Shown piece by piece: positions 1 through 5,336 of a stretch of 6,591 nucleotides of DNA; within the stretch, counting starts at the first letter, position 1, and each line of letters starts with the position of its first letter. Made by a program: the position numbers and the translations under genes. The DNA is from DATECU01 sp035286745 (lineage in GTDB: Bacteria; Acidobacteriota; Vicinamibacteria; Fen-336), in contig DATECU010000142.1 in NCBI GenBank assembly GCA_035286745.1, positions 1 through 6,591 of the forward strand, given 5' to 3'. Under the pieces are notes generated by a model. It was not told the origin of the DNA, did not search any database, and saw nothing but the letters and a program-made list of their open reading frames with translations.

Positions 1-762
1 ACGCACGGACCAGGGGCCGGCCGGCCCGTCCAGATCGGCCAGGAATCCCGCATAGACGCCGTCGTTGGGCGCGCCGTCGTCGTGCCGCCCGTCGTCGAAC
101 AGCCGGAGGGCGCGGCCCGTCTTCTCGCCCGGCGCCGCCAGCTGGGCGATCACCCGGGCGCCGGCCAGGCCGGCCTTGCCGTCGTGGAGCTCGGCATGCA
201 AGGCCACCGGCTCCTGGGGCTGTCGCGACAACGGCCCGGCCCAGGCCTTGAGGGTGAGGGCGCTCTCGGGCTCGGCGGCCACCACGGTCACCGCCGCCTG
301 GCCCTCGGCCTTCACCTCGACCGTGTAGACGCCCGCCTCGGCGGCCTTCACTTCCAAGGCCTCCTTGACACCTGCCAGGTCGAGTCCCAGATCGCCCGGC
401 TCGGCCGACTCGAGGGCGAAGCGGCGAATCGCCTGGTCGGCGGTGGCCGACTCGCCAGCGGTCAGCGTGTCCCCTGACGGGGTGGTGAGCGAGACGGCCA
501 CCCCGGCGGACTTGCTCGCCGACGCGGTGTGCACCAGCAACAGAAGCCGGCCGCCTCCGGTCGCGGGCACCGCGATTCGCGCCTCCCCTTCGGCAGCAAC
601 CGTGGTGACGAAGGCCCGCGAGGTGCGGGCGGGCGCATGGTCTTCCGGGGCGCTCACCCTCTCCCCTGGCCGGAAGCTGCCCAGGGAGACCTGAGGCGAG
701 TCAGCCAAGGCCAGCGCTGGGATCAGAGCCAAACCGGCGGCGGCAATCGTTCTGCGCAGCAT
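1..762 (-). CDS. Exported protein with Ig-like / choice-of-anchor-type segment (C-terminus beyond window)
   Basis: An open frame of 254 codons runs without a stop from an ATG at 762 to the window edge, so only the N-terminal part is seen. The start is supported by a GAGGAG Shine-Dalgarno just upstream that overlaps the stop of the hydrolase gene. Residues 1-20 look like a Sec signal peptide: basic MLRR, a hydrophobic Ala/Leu core and cleavage after ALA-20. The mature part is rich in Ala, Val, Thr and Gly and looks beta-rich. Near residues 221-241 the segment LFDDGRHDDGAPNDGVYAGF resembles the Asp/Gly loop of choice-of-anchor X and DUF4785-like secreted proteins, where it may bind calcium. The 10-base gap implies co-transcription with the hydrolase, so it may assist or accompany that enzyme outside the cytoplasm. 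The family assignment is tentative; export is fairly sure. Confidence 0.8.
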   Translation of the reverse strand, partial: MLRRTIAAAGLALIPALALADSPQVSLGSFRPGERVSAPEDHAPARTSRAFVTTVAAEGEARIAVPATGGGRLLLLVHTASASKSAGVAVSLTTPSGDTLTAGESATADQAIRRFALESAEPGDLGLDLAGVKEALEVKAAEAGVYTVEVKAEGQAAVTVVAAEPESALTLKAWAGPLSRQPQEPVALHAELHDGKAGLAGARVIAQLAAPGEKTGRALRLFDDGRHDDGAPNDGVYAGFLADLDGPAGPWSVR

Positions 763-772
763 GGGCTTCTCC

Positions 773-1600
773 TCAGAAGTCGGTGGCGAGGCTGTCGCCG
801 ATCTTGCGGTAGTCGTTGCGCCGGTTGTGGTGGTGATTGGCTGCGGTCACGAACCACACCACGCCGACACCCTGGGCGCTGTACTGCGCCACCATCCCGT
901 CGTCCTCCCCAGGCAGACCGGCAATGCCGGACAGGGTGGCTAACCCATAGTCCTCGCCGTGGGCGAAGTCATTCCAGAGCCCGGTGCCGGCGATGTTGTA
1001 GACGGTCTTGGGCAGCGCCGGCCGGCCCGAGGTGCCCTTCAGGTAGTACTGGTTGTAGTAGGACATCCAGTCGGTGCGGCAGTTCTTGGTGGAGTCGGTG
1101 TTCTGCCCCACCAGGTCGACCAGCCAGCCGGTGAGCCAGGACCCGGAGAGGGTGCCGGCCAAGTCCGCCGCCTCGGAGCCCTTGTTGGGCGGGGCGATGG
1201 AGTTCACCCAACGCAGCCGGTCGATGATGGGCTGGTAGCGGGAGTCGTAGCTGGGGTTGGAGAGGATCCAGCGGATCACCACCCCGCCGAAGGAGTGGGT
1301 CTCCACCACGATGTCGTCGATGGCGTTGGCCATCATCCAGGTGTAGATCTGGCCCGCCACCTGGCCGCCCGCCACCCACATGAACTGGGTGCCGTCGTAG
1401 TGGCAGATCAGGTGCGGGATCGCATAACCCTTGGTGGTGGCCCGGATCATGTCGTCCGTCCAGTAGGCGCGGGCCGTGCTCTCGTTCGCCAGGTTGGCCC
1501 CGCCCTTGCCGTGAATGAAGACCACCCCCGTCTTGGCCTGAGCAGCCGAAGCCCACCCCAGGACGAGGAGCATGACGGCCGCAGCCGACGCTCGTCGCAT
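773..1600 (-). CDS. Secreted lipase-like alpha/beta hydrolase
   Basis: Encodes 275 residues from the ATG at 1600, chosen over an in-frame ATG at 1639 because GGGAGGAGA lies just upstream and the protein then begins with a signal peptide (MRR, hydrophobic residues 5-20, cleavage after AQA-22). Visible alpha/beta-hydrolase marks are a VVFIHGKGG strand and oxyanion loop at 26-34, the nucleophile elbow THSFGG with Ser103, an Asp in GEDDGMV (233 or 234) and a His in the HHH run at 256-258. This order fits a Ser-Asp-His triad of the lipase/PGAP1-like type. The elbow has Thr where most lipases have Gly, a position where Ala or Thr also occurs in lipase subfamilies. The only two cysteines (66 and 174) could form a disulfide after export. 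The likely activity is carboxyl-ester or lipid hydrolysis outside the cytoplasm; the substrate cannot be read from sequence. It is the first gene of a two-gene operon. Confidence 0.88.
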   Translation of the reverse strand: MRRASAAAVMLLVLGWASAAQAKTGVVFIHGKGGANLANESTARAYWTDDMIRATTKGYAIPHLICHYDGTQFMWVAGGQVAGQIYTWMMANAIDDIVVETHSFGGVVIRWILSNPSYDSRYQPIIDRLRWVNSIAPPNKGSEAADLAGTLSGSWLTGWLVDLVGQNTDSTKNCRTDWMSYYNQYYLKGTSGRPALPKTVYNIAGTGLWNDFAHGEDYGLATLSGIAGLPGEDDGMVAQYSAQGVGVVWFVTAANHHHNRRNDYRKIGDSLATDF

Positions 1601-1679
1601 GGCTCTCCTCCCGAGACCACCGCCTGGGTCAGCCCCCAAGGGCGTCTCGTTTCTTGTCGTCGCGAGAAAGTCGCCGGCG

Positions 1680-1709
1680 AAGCTACGCTGCCGCCCGCAG
1701 CCCTGTCAA
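1680..1709 (-). promoter_or_regulatory. Candidate sigma70-type promoter of the hydrolase operon
   Basis: On the minus strand there is a perfect -35 hexamer TTGACA (1709-1704), an 18-base spacer and a weak -10 TAGCTT (1685-1680). Predicted transcription would start about 75 bases before the ATG at 1600. The -10 match is poor and the surroundings are GC-rich, so this is only a candidate. Confidence 0.4.
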
Positions 1710-2054
1710 GCGAAAGAGGAATGCGGGTTCAGGATTCCGAGCCTACCGACCGGTTGGGCGGGCAAACCGCAGCCCGCTCCTCGGGATGTCCGGATGTCCT
1801 CGTCGGGCCACGATCGTGTCACCTCACGGCACCAGCCGCCTCCGCAGAATGCCGCATCTCGCCGTCAATCGGACGGCACGCGGCTTGCTCAAGGGCCGCG
1901 CCAGGAACGGCGGCCCCGACGGCGCGGAGGGAGTGATGAGCATCACACCGGTTCGGGCAGATCGGATCAAAGGCGGGACTTGGAGCCCTCGGGATGCGAT
2001 CACCGCATTCGCTCAACGACTCCTGTGGGCCAGATCACACTCGCTATCCGCACC

Positions 2055-2073
2055 CGTTGACTTCGGGTCAACG
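2055..2073. promoter_or_regulatory. Inverted repeat over the -35 box (operator candidate)
   Basis: CGTTGAC and GTCAACG form perfect 7-base arms around a 5-base centre (TTCGG). The left arm contains most of the -35 hexamer, so a dimeric protein bound here would block or contact RNA polymerase. As RNA it lies upstream of the predicted start and would not be transcribed from this promoter. No regulator gene is visible in the window. Confidence 0.35.
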
Positions 2074-2085
2074 CTCCCATATAAC
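2057..2085 (+). promoter_or_regulatory. Sigma70-type promoter of the coiled-coil operon
   Basis: TTGACT (2057-2062) and TATAAC (2080-2085) are separated by exactly 17 bases, each one base off the consensus. The AT-rich -10 stands out in a GC-rich region. Transcription would start near 2092, giving a leader of about 47 bases before the ATG of the first coiled-coil gene. It is the only strong promoter candidate seen for the rightward operon. Confidence 0.6.
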
Positions 2086-2138
2086 TGCGCGCCAATCGAG
2101 GCTAGGGGTCACACACCCTCGGGGCCGGGAGGAAGCTG

Positions 2139-3032
2139 ATGAGCACCGCCGTCATCAACGAGCTGTTCGAGGAGGCGACCGATCGGTCGCTCCAGTTCGT
2201 GCAGACCGCGAACGACGCCCAGGAGGCGGCATCGGAGGTGGACGAGCGCGTCCACGCCCTCACCGAGAAGGTCGAACAGGAGGCCGAGGAGGCCCACGGC
2301 CTGTTCCAGGACGCGGTGGGCAAGCTCAAGGAGGCCGAGTCCCGGCTGGAGGAGAGCGAGGGCAAGGCCGAAAGCCAGCTCGACAGCCTGCGCTCGCGGG
2401 TCGACGAGGTGGAGGGCAAGGTCGCGGCGCTGGTGGCGGCGGTCAAGTCCGGCAGCGACGAGCTGGAGGCGCGCAAGGACGAGCTGGCTTCCGAGCTGGA
2501 CCAGCGGGAGGAAGCCACCGAGGGCCTCTTCGACCAGACATCGCAGAAGGTGGAGGATCTGGGCGAGCACTTGGGCGAGCGGCTGGAGGCGGTCTCCAAG
2601 GCCATCACCGACCTCCAGGAAGCCGCCACCGAGGCCGGCCAGAAGATCGACGAGCAGAAGGCGCACTTCATCGAGAGCCTGGACGAGTTGGTGAACGACG
2701 CCCAGGAGATGGCGTCCACCTGCGTCCAGGAGATCCAGACCGCCCTGGAACACGCCTCCGAGAGCCTGGTCGGCTGCGGCAACCGCGTGATCGACGCCCA
2801 CAACGTGGCGGTGGAGGCGCTGCGCAGCAAGTTCGTCGAGGAGGCCCCACAGCGGGCCGAGACAGCGTTCGACGCCGTCAAGGCCGGCATCGAGGCCCTG
2901 GAGCGCGAGTGCACCGAGGACGAGGGCACGCTCAGCGAGAAGTCCCGCCAGATCCTGGAGAAGGTCCAGGAGGTCCTGCGCCTCGCCGAGGGCATGCAGC
3001 CCATCCTTGAGCAGGCCTCCCGCCTGGACTAG
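2139..3032 (+). CDS. Acidic coiled-coil protein 1
   Basis: A 297-residue protein not assignable to a named family. The ATG follows GGGAGGA with a 5-base gap. Almost the whole chain is predicted helix with heptad-like spacing of Leu, Val and Ala. It has only two prolines (in EEAPQR and in MQPILEQ near the end), no Trp and no Tyr. About 72 Asp/Glu against 30 Lys/Arg give a strong negative charge. Cysteines lie at 195, 213 and 258. There is no signal peptide or membrane segment, so it is cytoplasmic unless exported by a Sec-independent route. It is the first gene of a tandem set of four, begins MSTA like the second protein, and ends with MQPILEQ (286-292), which resembles motifs ending proteins 2 and 3. 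Chemoreceptor or apolipoprotein-like matches would probably reflect coiled-coil composition only. A scaffold, filament or secreted helical-hairpin role is possible but unproven. Confidence 0.85.
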   Translation: MSTAVINELFEEATDRSLQFVQTANDAQEAASEVDERVHALTEKVEQEAEEAHGLFQDAVGKLKEAESRLEESEGKAESQLDSLRSRVDEVEGKVAALVAAVKSGSDELEARKDELASELDQREEATEGLFDQTSQKVEDLGEHLGERLEAVSKAITDLQEAATEAGQKIDEQKAHFIESLDELVNDAQEMASTCVQEIQTALEHASESLVGCGNRVIDAHNVAVEALRSKFVEEAPQRAETAFDAVKAGIEALERECTEDEGTLSEKSRQILEKVQEVLRLAEGMQPILEQASRLD

Positions 3033-3047
3033 CAGCGTACTTCCGTA

Positions 3048-3081
3048 GCTGATCGCTGAGTGCTGACAGCTGATAGCTACC
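3048..3081 (+). repeat. GCTGANN heptamer repeat, copy A
   Basis: Four consecutive 7-base units (GCTGATC, GCTGAGT, GCTGACA, GCTGATA) followed by GCTACC fill half of the 68-base gap between coiled-coil genes 1 and 2. The gene 2 ribosome-binding site (TAGGAG, 3088-3093) follows at once. The same array occurs twice before coiled-coil gene 4, in the same place relative to the ribosome-binding site. GTAGCT (3045-3050) and AGCTAC (3075-3080) could pair around the array as a weak hairpin. Confidence 0.75.
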
Positions 3082-3100
3082 GTTCGTTAGGAGACGAATC

Positions 3101-4078
3101 ATGAGCACCGCCAGTCTCGATGAGGGCGTTGGCAACCTGCAGCAGTTCTGTGGCCAGTTGGCCGAGACCAACGGCCAGCTCGAGAACGCCACCGAGAACC
3201 TGGAGACCTTCGCCCAGCACCTCGAAGAGCTGGAGCACGCTGCCGAGGAGCAGATCGGCGGGCTCGGCGAGCAGCTTCGCGACATCATCGAGGAGGCGAC
3301 CGACGCCGCCGAAGAGGTCGCCGGCTCGGTCGACGATCTCTCCGAGGCCGCCCACGAGATCGCCGACAGCAAGCTCCCCGCCTCGGGTCAGGACCTGGAC
3401 GACACCGAGGATCAGGTGAGCGAGCGTCTCAAGGACGGCCGTGAGGATCTGGATCAGAGATTCGAGGAGCTGTCCCGAGACGGCTACGACGCCACCCAGA
3501 CCATCCTGGAGGAGGTGAGCGGCGAGCTGGACACCGCCCAGGGCGAGCTGGACCAGGCCGCCAGCGCCTTCGAGGAGCACACCGCCGGCAAGGAGCAGGA
3601 GCTGGAGGCGGGCGAGGGCGAGGTCATGCAGGCGTTTGGCGAGGCGGAGGGGGAGGTCGAGCAAGAGCGGGGCCAGCTCGAAGCCGCCGCCACCGAGGTC
3701 ATCGGGGCCTGGTCTCAGGAGATCCCCGGCCACGTCGACGAGGAGTGCGAGAGCACCGCCGAGCCCCTGGAGACGCTCTACCAGGACTTCGAGCACGAGG
3801 TCGAGACCCAGGCCGAGGGCCTGATGCAGGCCGTCGAGACCCTGGCCGAGACCACCGCCGAGCTGCTCGGCTCTCAGTTCACCAGCGATCTCGATACTGC
3901 CTTCGAGAGCCAGGTCAGTACCCCCTTCGAGCAGTGGGACGGCGAGCTGGACACCGCCAAGGGCGTGCTCGACACCGGCGACACCCTGGTCCAGACCCTG
4001 CCCCCGGTGATCGACGACTCCGAGATCTCGAAGCGCGTCATCGTCGAGATCGACCGAGTGATGGACGAGCTGCGTTAG
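3101..4078 (+). CDS. Hyperacidic coiled-coil protein 2
   Basis: A 325-residue protein with no recognised family. The start is set by TAGGAG seven bases before the ATG. By my count it has 88 Asp/Glu and only 14 Lys/Arg, the most acidic of the four. Long helices with Glu-rich heptads are broken near residues 90-95 (KLPAS), 206-208 (EIPG) and 301-302 (PP), so several helical rods joined by bends are likely. Cysteines are at 17 and 216. The segment GELDTAQGEL (141-150) recurs as GELDTAKGVL (281-290), exactly 140 residues later. The C-terminal motif LPPVIDD (300-306) matches those of proteins 1 and 3 and is followed by a more basic tail containing SKR. No signal peptide or membrane segment. Its stop codon overlaps the Shine-Dalgarno of gene 3 (TAGGAGG), so the two are translationally coupled. 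Function unknown. Confidence 0.85.
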   Translation: MSTASLDEGVGNLQQFCGQLAETNGQLENATENLETFAQHLEELEHAAEEQIGGLGEQLRDIIEEATDAAEEVAGSVDDLSEAAHEIADSKLPASGQDLDDTEDQVSERLKDGREDLDQRFEELSRDGYDATQTILEEVSGELDTAQGELDQAASAFEEHTAGKEQELEAGEGEVMQAFGEAEGEVEQERGQLEAAATEVIGAWSQEIPGHVDEECESTAEPLETLYQDFEHEVETQAEGLMQAVETLAETTAELLGSQFTSDLDTAFESQVSTPFEQWDGELDTAKGVLDTGDTLVQTLPPVIDDSEISKRVIVEIDRVMDELR

Positions 4079-4087
4079 GAGGCCCTC

Positions 4088-5020
4088 ATGTCATCCCTTC
4101 AAGAGACCTTGCCCGCGCTGTCGACCGCCATTCCCGAGATCCCGGCCAAGCTCCAGGAGCTGCTCCAGGAGGGCCAGGCCATGGACAAGGTGGCGGTCGA
4201 GCTGCTGAACGACATCGGCAAGAAGCGAGGCGAGGCGGCCGAGCTTCTGGGCGAGCTGCAACAAGCGCTCGGCGAAATCACCGCCGAGGCTCAGGAGGGC
4301 AAGGGCCAGATCGAAGCCGGGATGGCAGCCATCGACGACAGCGTCGAACAGGTCACGAGCGGCCTGGAGGAGCAGGGCGATGCCGTCAAGGGCGTGGTGG
4401 AGACCGCGAACCAGGCCATGGACGGCCTGCAGAAGGAGCTCGGCGACGCCAGCCAGGACGCCAAGGACGGCGAGACCGAGGTCAAGAGCGGGCTCGACAA
4501 GGTCGAGGAGGCGCTCAGCGAGGGCCAGGGAGACCTCGACTCCGGGGTCCAGGCGGTGCTCTCGGAGTTCAAGGAGCTGGAGACTGCGATAGACGAGGCC
4601 AAGAACGAGATCGGACAGGGGGCCGAGGAGCTGGCCACCGCCATGCGTCACACCGTCGAGGAGGGGCGGACCCGGATCGAGGCCACGCTGACCAGGCTCA
4701 GGGAGCTGGCGGGGGAGGTGAGCCAGGCGGTGTCCGAGCAGCAAGGGCGGCTTCCGGAGGAGAGGAATGAGATCGAGGAGGCGGTACGCAAGGCCCTGGA
4801 GGACGAGGTGCAGCAGCAGGTGACCGAGGCCATGACCGAGGTGATGGGGGCTCTCGATGGACTATCGCAGGCGGTGAACCAGGCCGAGGGAGAGACCGAG
4901 CGACAACGGGAGGCGCTGGAGCAGCGGTTCAACGAGCTGCACCAGGCGGCCGATCCGCTTCCGGCAGTGATCGAGCAGGTCAAGGAGACCGCCCGAACGG
5001 TAGGCGTCGACTGGGCGTAG
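4088..5020 (+). CDS. Acidic coiled-coil protein 3
   Basis: A 310-residue protein of unknown family. The ATG lies 9 bases after the stop of gene 2, with GGAGG (4078-4082) formed partly by that stop. The N-terminus differs from its neighbours: residues 1-20 hold three prolines (LPAL, IPEIP) before a long helical region. About 69 Asp/Glu against 27 Lys/Arg. Residues 90-170 alternate Gly with helical stretches (SGLEEQGDAVKG, KSGLDKVEEAL, DSGVQAVL), suggesting flexible or hairpin-forming helices. No cysteine or tyrosine, and the only Trp is at 309. LPAVIEQ at 291-297 matches the terminal motif of proteins 1 and 2. No signal peptide or membrane segment. Its TAG stop is again fused to a Shine-Dalgarno (TAGGAG, 5018-5023), yet the ATG that follows opens a frame of only 7 codons, a sign of rearrangement downstream. 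Confidence 0.85.
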   Translation: MSSLQETLPALSTAIPEIPAKLQELLQEGQAMDKVAVELLNDIGKKRGEAAELLGELQQALGEITAEAQEGKGQIEAGMAAIDDSVEQVTSGLEEQGDAVKGVVETANQAMDGLQKELGDASQDAKDGETEVKSGLDKVEEALSEGQGDLDSGVQAVLSEFKELETAIDEAKNEIGQGAEELATAMRHTVEEGRTRIEATLTRLRELAGEVSQAVSEQQGRLPEERNEIEEAVRKALEDEVQQQVTEAMTEVMGALDGLSQAVNQAEGETERQREALEQRFNELHQAADPLPAVIEQVKETARTVGVDWA

Positions 5021-5028
5021 GAGCTAGC

Positions 5029-5052
5029 ATGGTTCAGGGCACGCTCGTTTGA
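5029..5052 (+). pseudogene. Orphan start site: possible remnant of a lost coiled-coil gene
   Basis: An ATG stands 5 bases after GGAG, in the same stop/Shine-Dalgarno arrangement that links coiled-coil genes 2 and 3 (TAGGAG overlapping the previous stop). It opens only MVQGTLV before TGA. It may be the 5' end of a deleted gene, a leader peptide or chance. Confidence 0.25.
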
Positions 5053-5130
5053 TCATGGCTTCGGTTGCGTTGGACGCCGCATGGGCTTCTCTCGCGGGTT
5101 CCTGTTCCGTCGCAAGCGGTGGGTCCGAAG

Positions 5131-5159
5131 CCTCGCCTCCCCCCGCAAGCGCGGCGAGG
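5131..5159. repeat. REP-like palindromic element
   Basis: CCTCGCC (5131-5137) pairs perfectly with GGCGAGG (5153-5159) around a loop containing CCCCGCAAGCG. Directly after it comes GGGCCAGGGTGAG. The pattern resembles dispersed GC-rich hairpins common between genes of high-GC proteobacteria. There is no T-run, so it is not a classical terminator, though it could stabilise or attenuate the operon message. Confidence 0.5.
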
Positions 5160-5165
5160 GCCAGG

Positions 5166-5249
5166 GTGAGTGGCATCCGTTATCCGTTGCTGAACGCTGA
5201 ATGCTGACCGCTGATAGCTACCACGCAGTTCCGTTCCGAGGAGGACCCC
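5166..5249 (+). repeat. 84-base repeat unit with heptamer array, copy B
   Basis: The unit starts GTGAGTGGCATCCG and carries heptamers GCTGAAC, GCTGAAT, GCTGACC, GCTGATA then GCTACC (5189-5222), a TTCCG spacer and a Shine-Dalgarno AGGAGG at 5239-5244. It is tandem with copy C. Its first 57 bases match copy C at 52 positions by my alignment, and the first 22 are identical. Its own Shine-Dalgarno leads to no full gene. Confidence 0.75.
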
Positions 5250-5291
5250 GTGAGTGGCATCCGTTATCCGTCGCTGATCGCTGAATGCTGA
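5239..5291 (+). pseudogene. Orphan ribosome-binding site and 13-codon frame
   Basis: AGGAGG (5239-5244) is followed 5 bases later by GTG at 5250, a good initiation site, but the frame encodes only MSGIRYPSLIAEC before TGA at 5289-5291. In copies A and C the equivalent position leads into a real coiled-coil gene. Possible readings are a deleted gene whose upstream unit survives, or a short leader peptide. The same peptide frame occurs at the start of copy B with two substitutions (SL to LL, I to N) but without a good Shine-Dalgarno. Confidence 0.3.
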
Positions 5292-5336
5292 TCGCCGACA
5301 GCTACCGCGCCGTTCCGTAGGAGGAGAAGGAGCCAC
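5250..5336 (+). repeat. Repeat unit with heptamer array, copy C (leader of gene 4)
   Basis: Second tandem copy, offset 84 bases from copy B. The heptamers are GCTGATC, GCTGAAT, GCTGATC, GCCGACA then GCTACC (5273-5306), followed by CCGTTCCGTAGGAGG and an AAGGAG-containing stretch before the ATG at 5337. The downstream half differs from copy B by a short indel around the Shine-Dalgarno. Confidence 0.75.

Larger units (their letters stand above)
1601..2138. other. Divergent intergenic region
   Basis: This stretch of 538 bases separates the leftward hydrolase operon from the rightward coiled-coil operon. Open frames across it have near-random third-base use, unlike the strongly GC-ending codons on either side, so I read it as non-coding. 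It holds a promoter candidate for each operon, an inverted repeat over the right-hand -35 box and a short perfect tandem repeat (GGATGTCC twice, 1784-1799). I see no tRNA, riboswitch or clear terminator in it. Confidence 0.6.
5021..5336 (+). other. Long repeat-bearing gap inside the coiled-coil operon
   Basis: The other gaps in this operon are 9 to 68 bases; this one is 316. From left to right it has an orphan ATG with a Shine-Dalgarno, a unique stretch (about 5053-5130), a REP-like hairpin and two tandem copies of the heptamer-repeat unit, the second carrying the ribosome-binding site of gene 4. I see no convincing promoter or T-tailed terminator. Open frames here have repeat-derived, low-complexity products and are not credible genes. 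Confidence 0.6.

Noticed and set aside
82..1134. Several plus-strand frames over 82-1134
   Set aside because: They overlap the exported protein and hydrolase on the minus strand, both of which have signal peptides and ribosome-binding sites; the plus-strand products are low-complexity.
959..1936. A 325-codon plus-strand frame across the hydrolase gene
   Set aside because: It is antisense to a protein with clear signal peptide and catalytic motifs and reads as a Gly/Val/His-rich shadow.
1936..2139. A 67-codon plus-strand frame with GGAGGG upstream and a stop overlapping the ATG of coiled-coil gene 1
   Set aside because: Its third-base GC is near half, far below the real genes, and the best promoter of the operon lies inside it. 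I could not exclude it fully, but a non-coding region fits better.
2102..3004. A 300-codon open frame antisense to coiled-coil gene 1, plus similar long antisense frames under genes 2, 3 and 4
   Set aside because: They mirror the Glu/Leu/Ala-rich codons of the sense genes in very GC-rich DNA, giving Ser- or Leu-rich products. They lack good ribosome-binding sites and the expected third-base bias.
3048..5306. GCTGANN arrays as a CRISPR array
   Set aside because: The units are 7 bases with no unique spacers between them, so they are simple tandem repeats.
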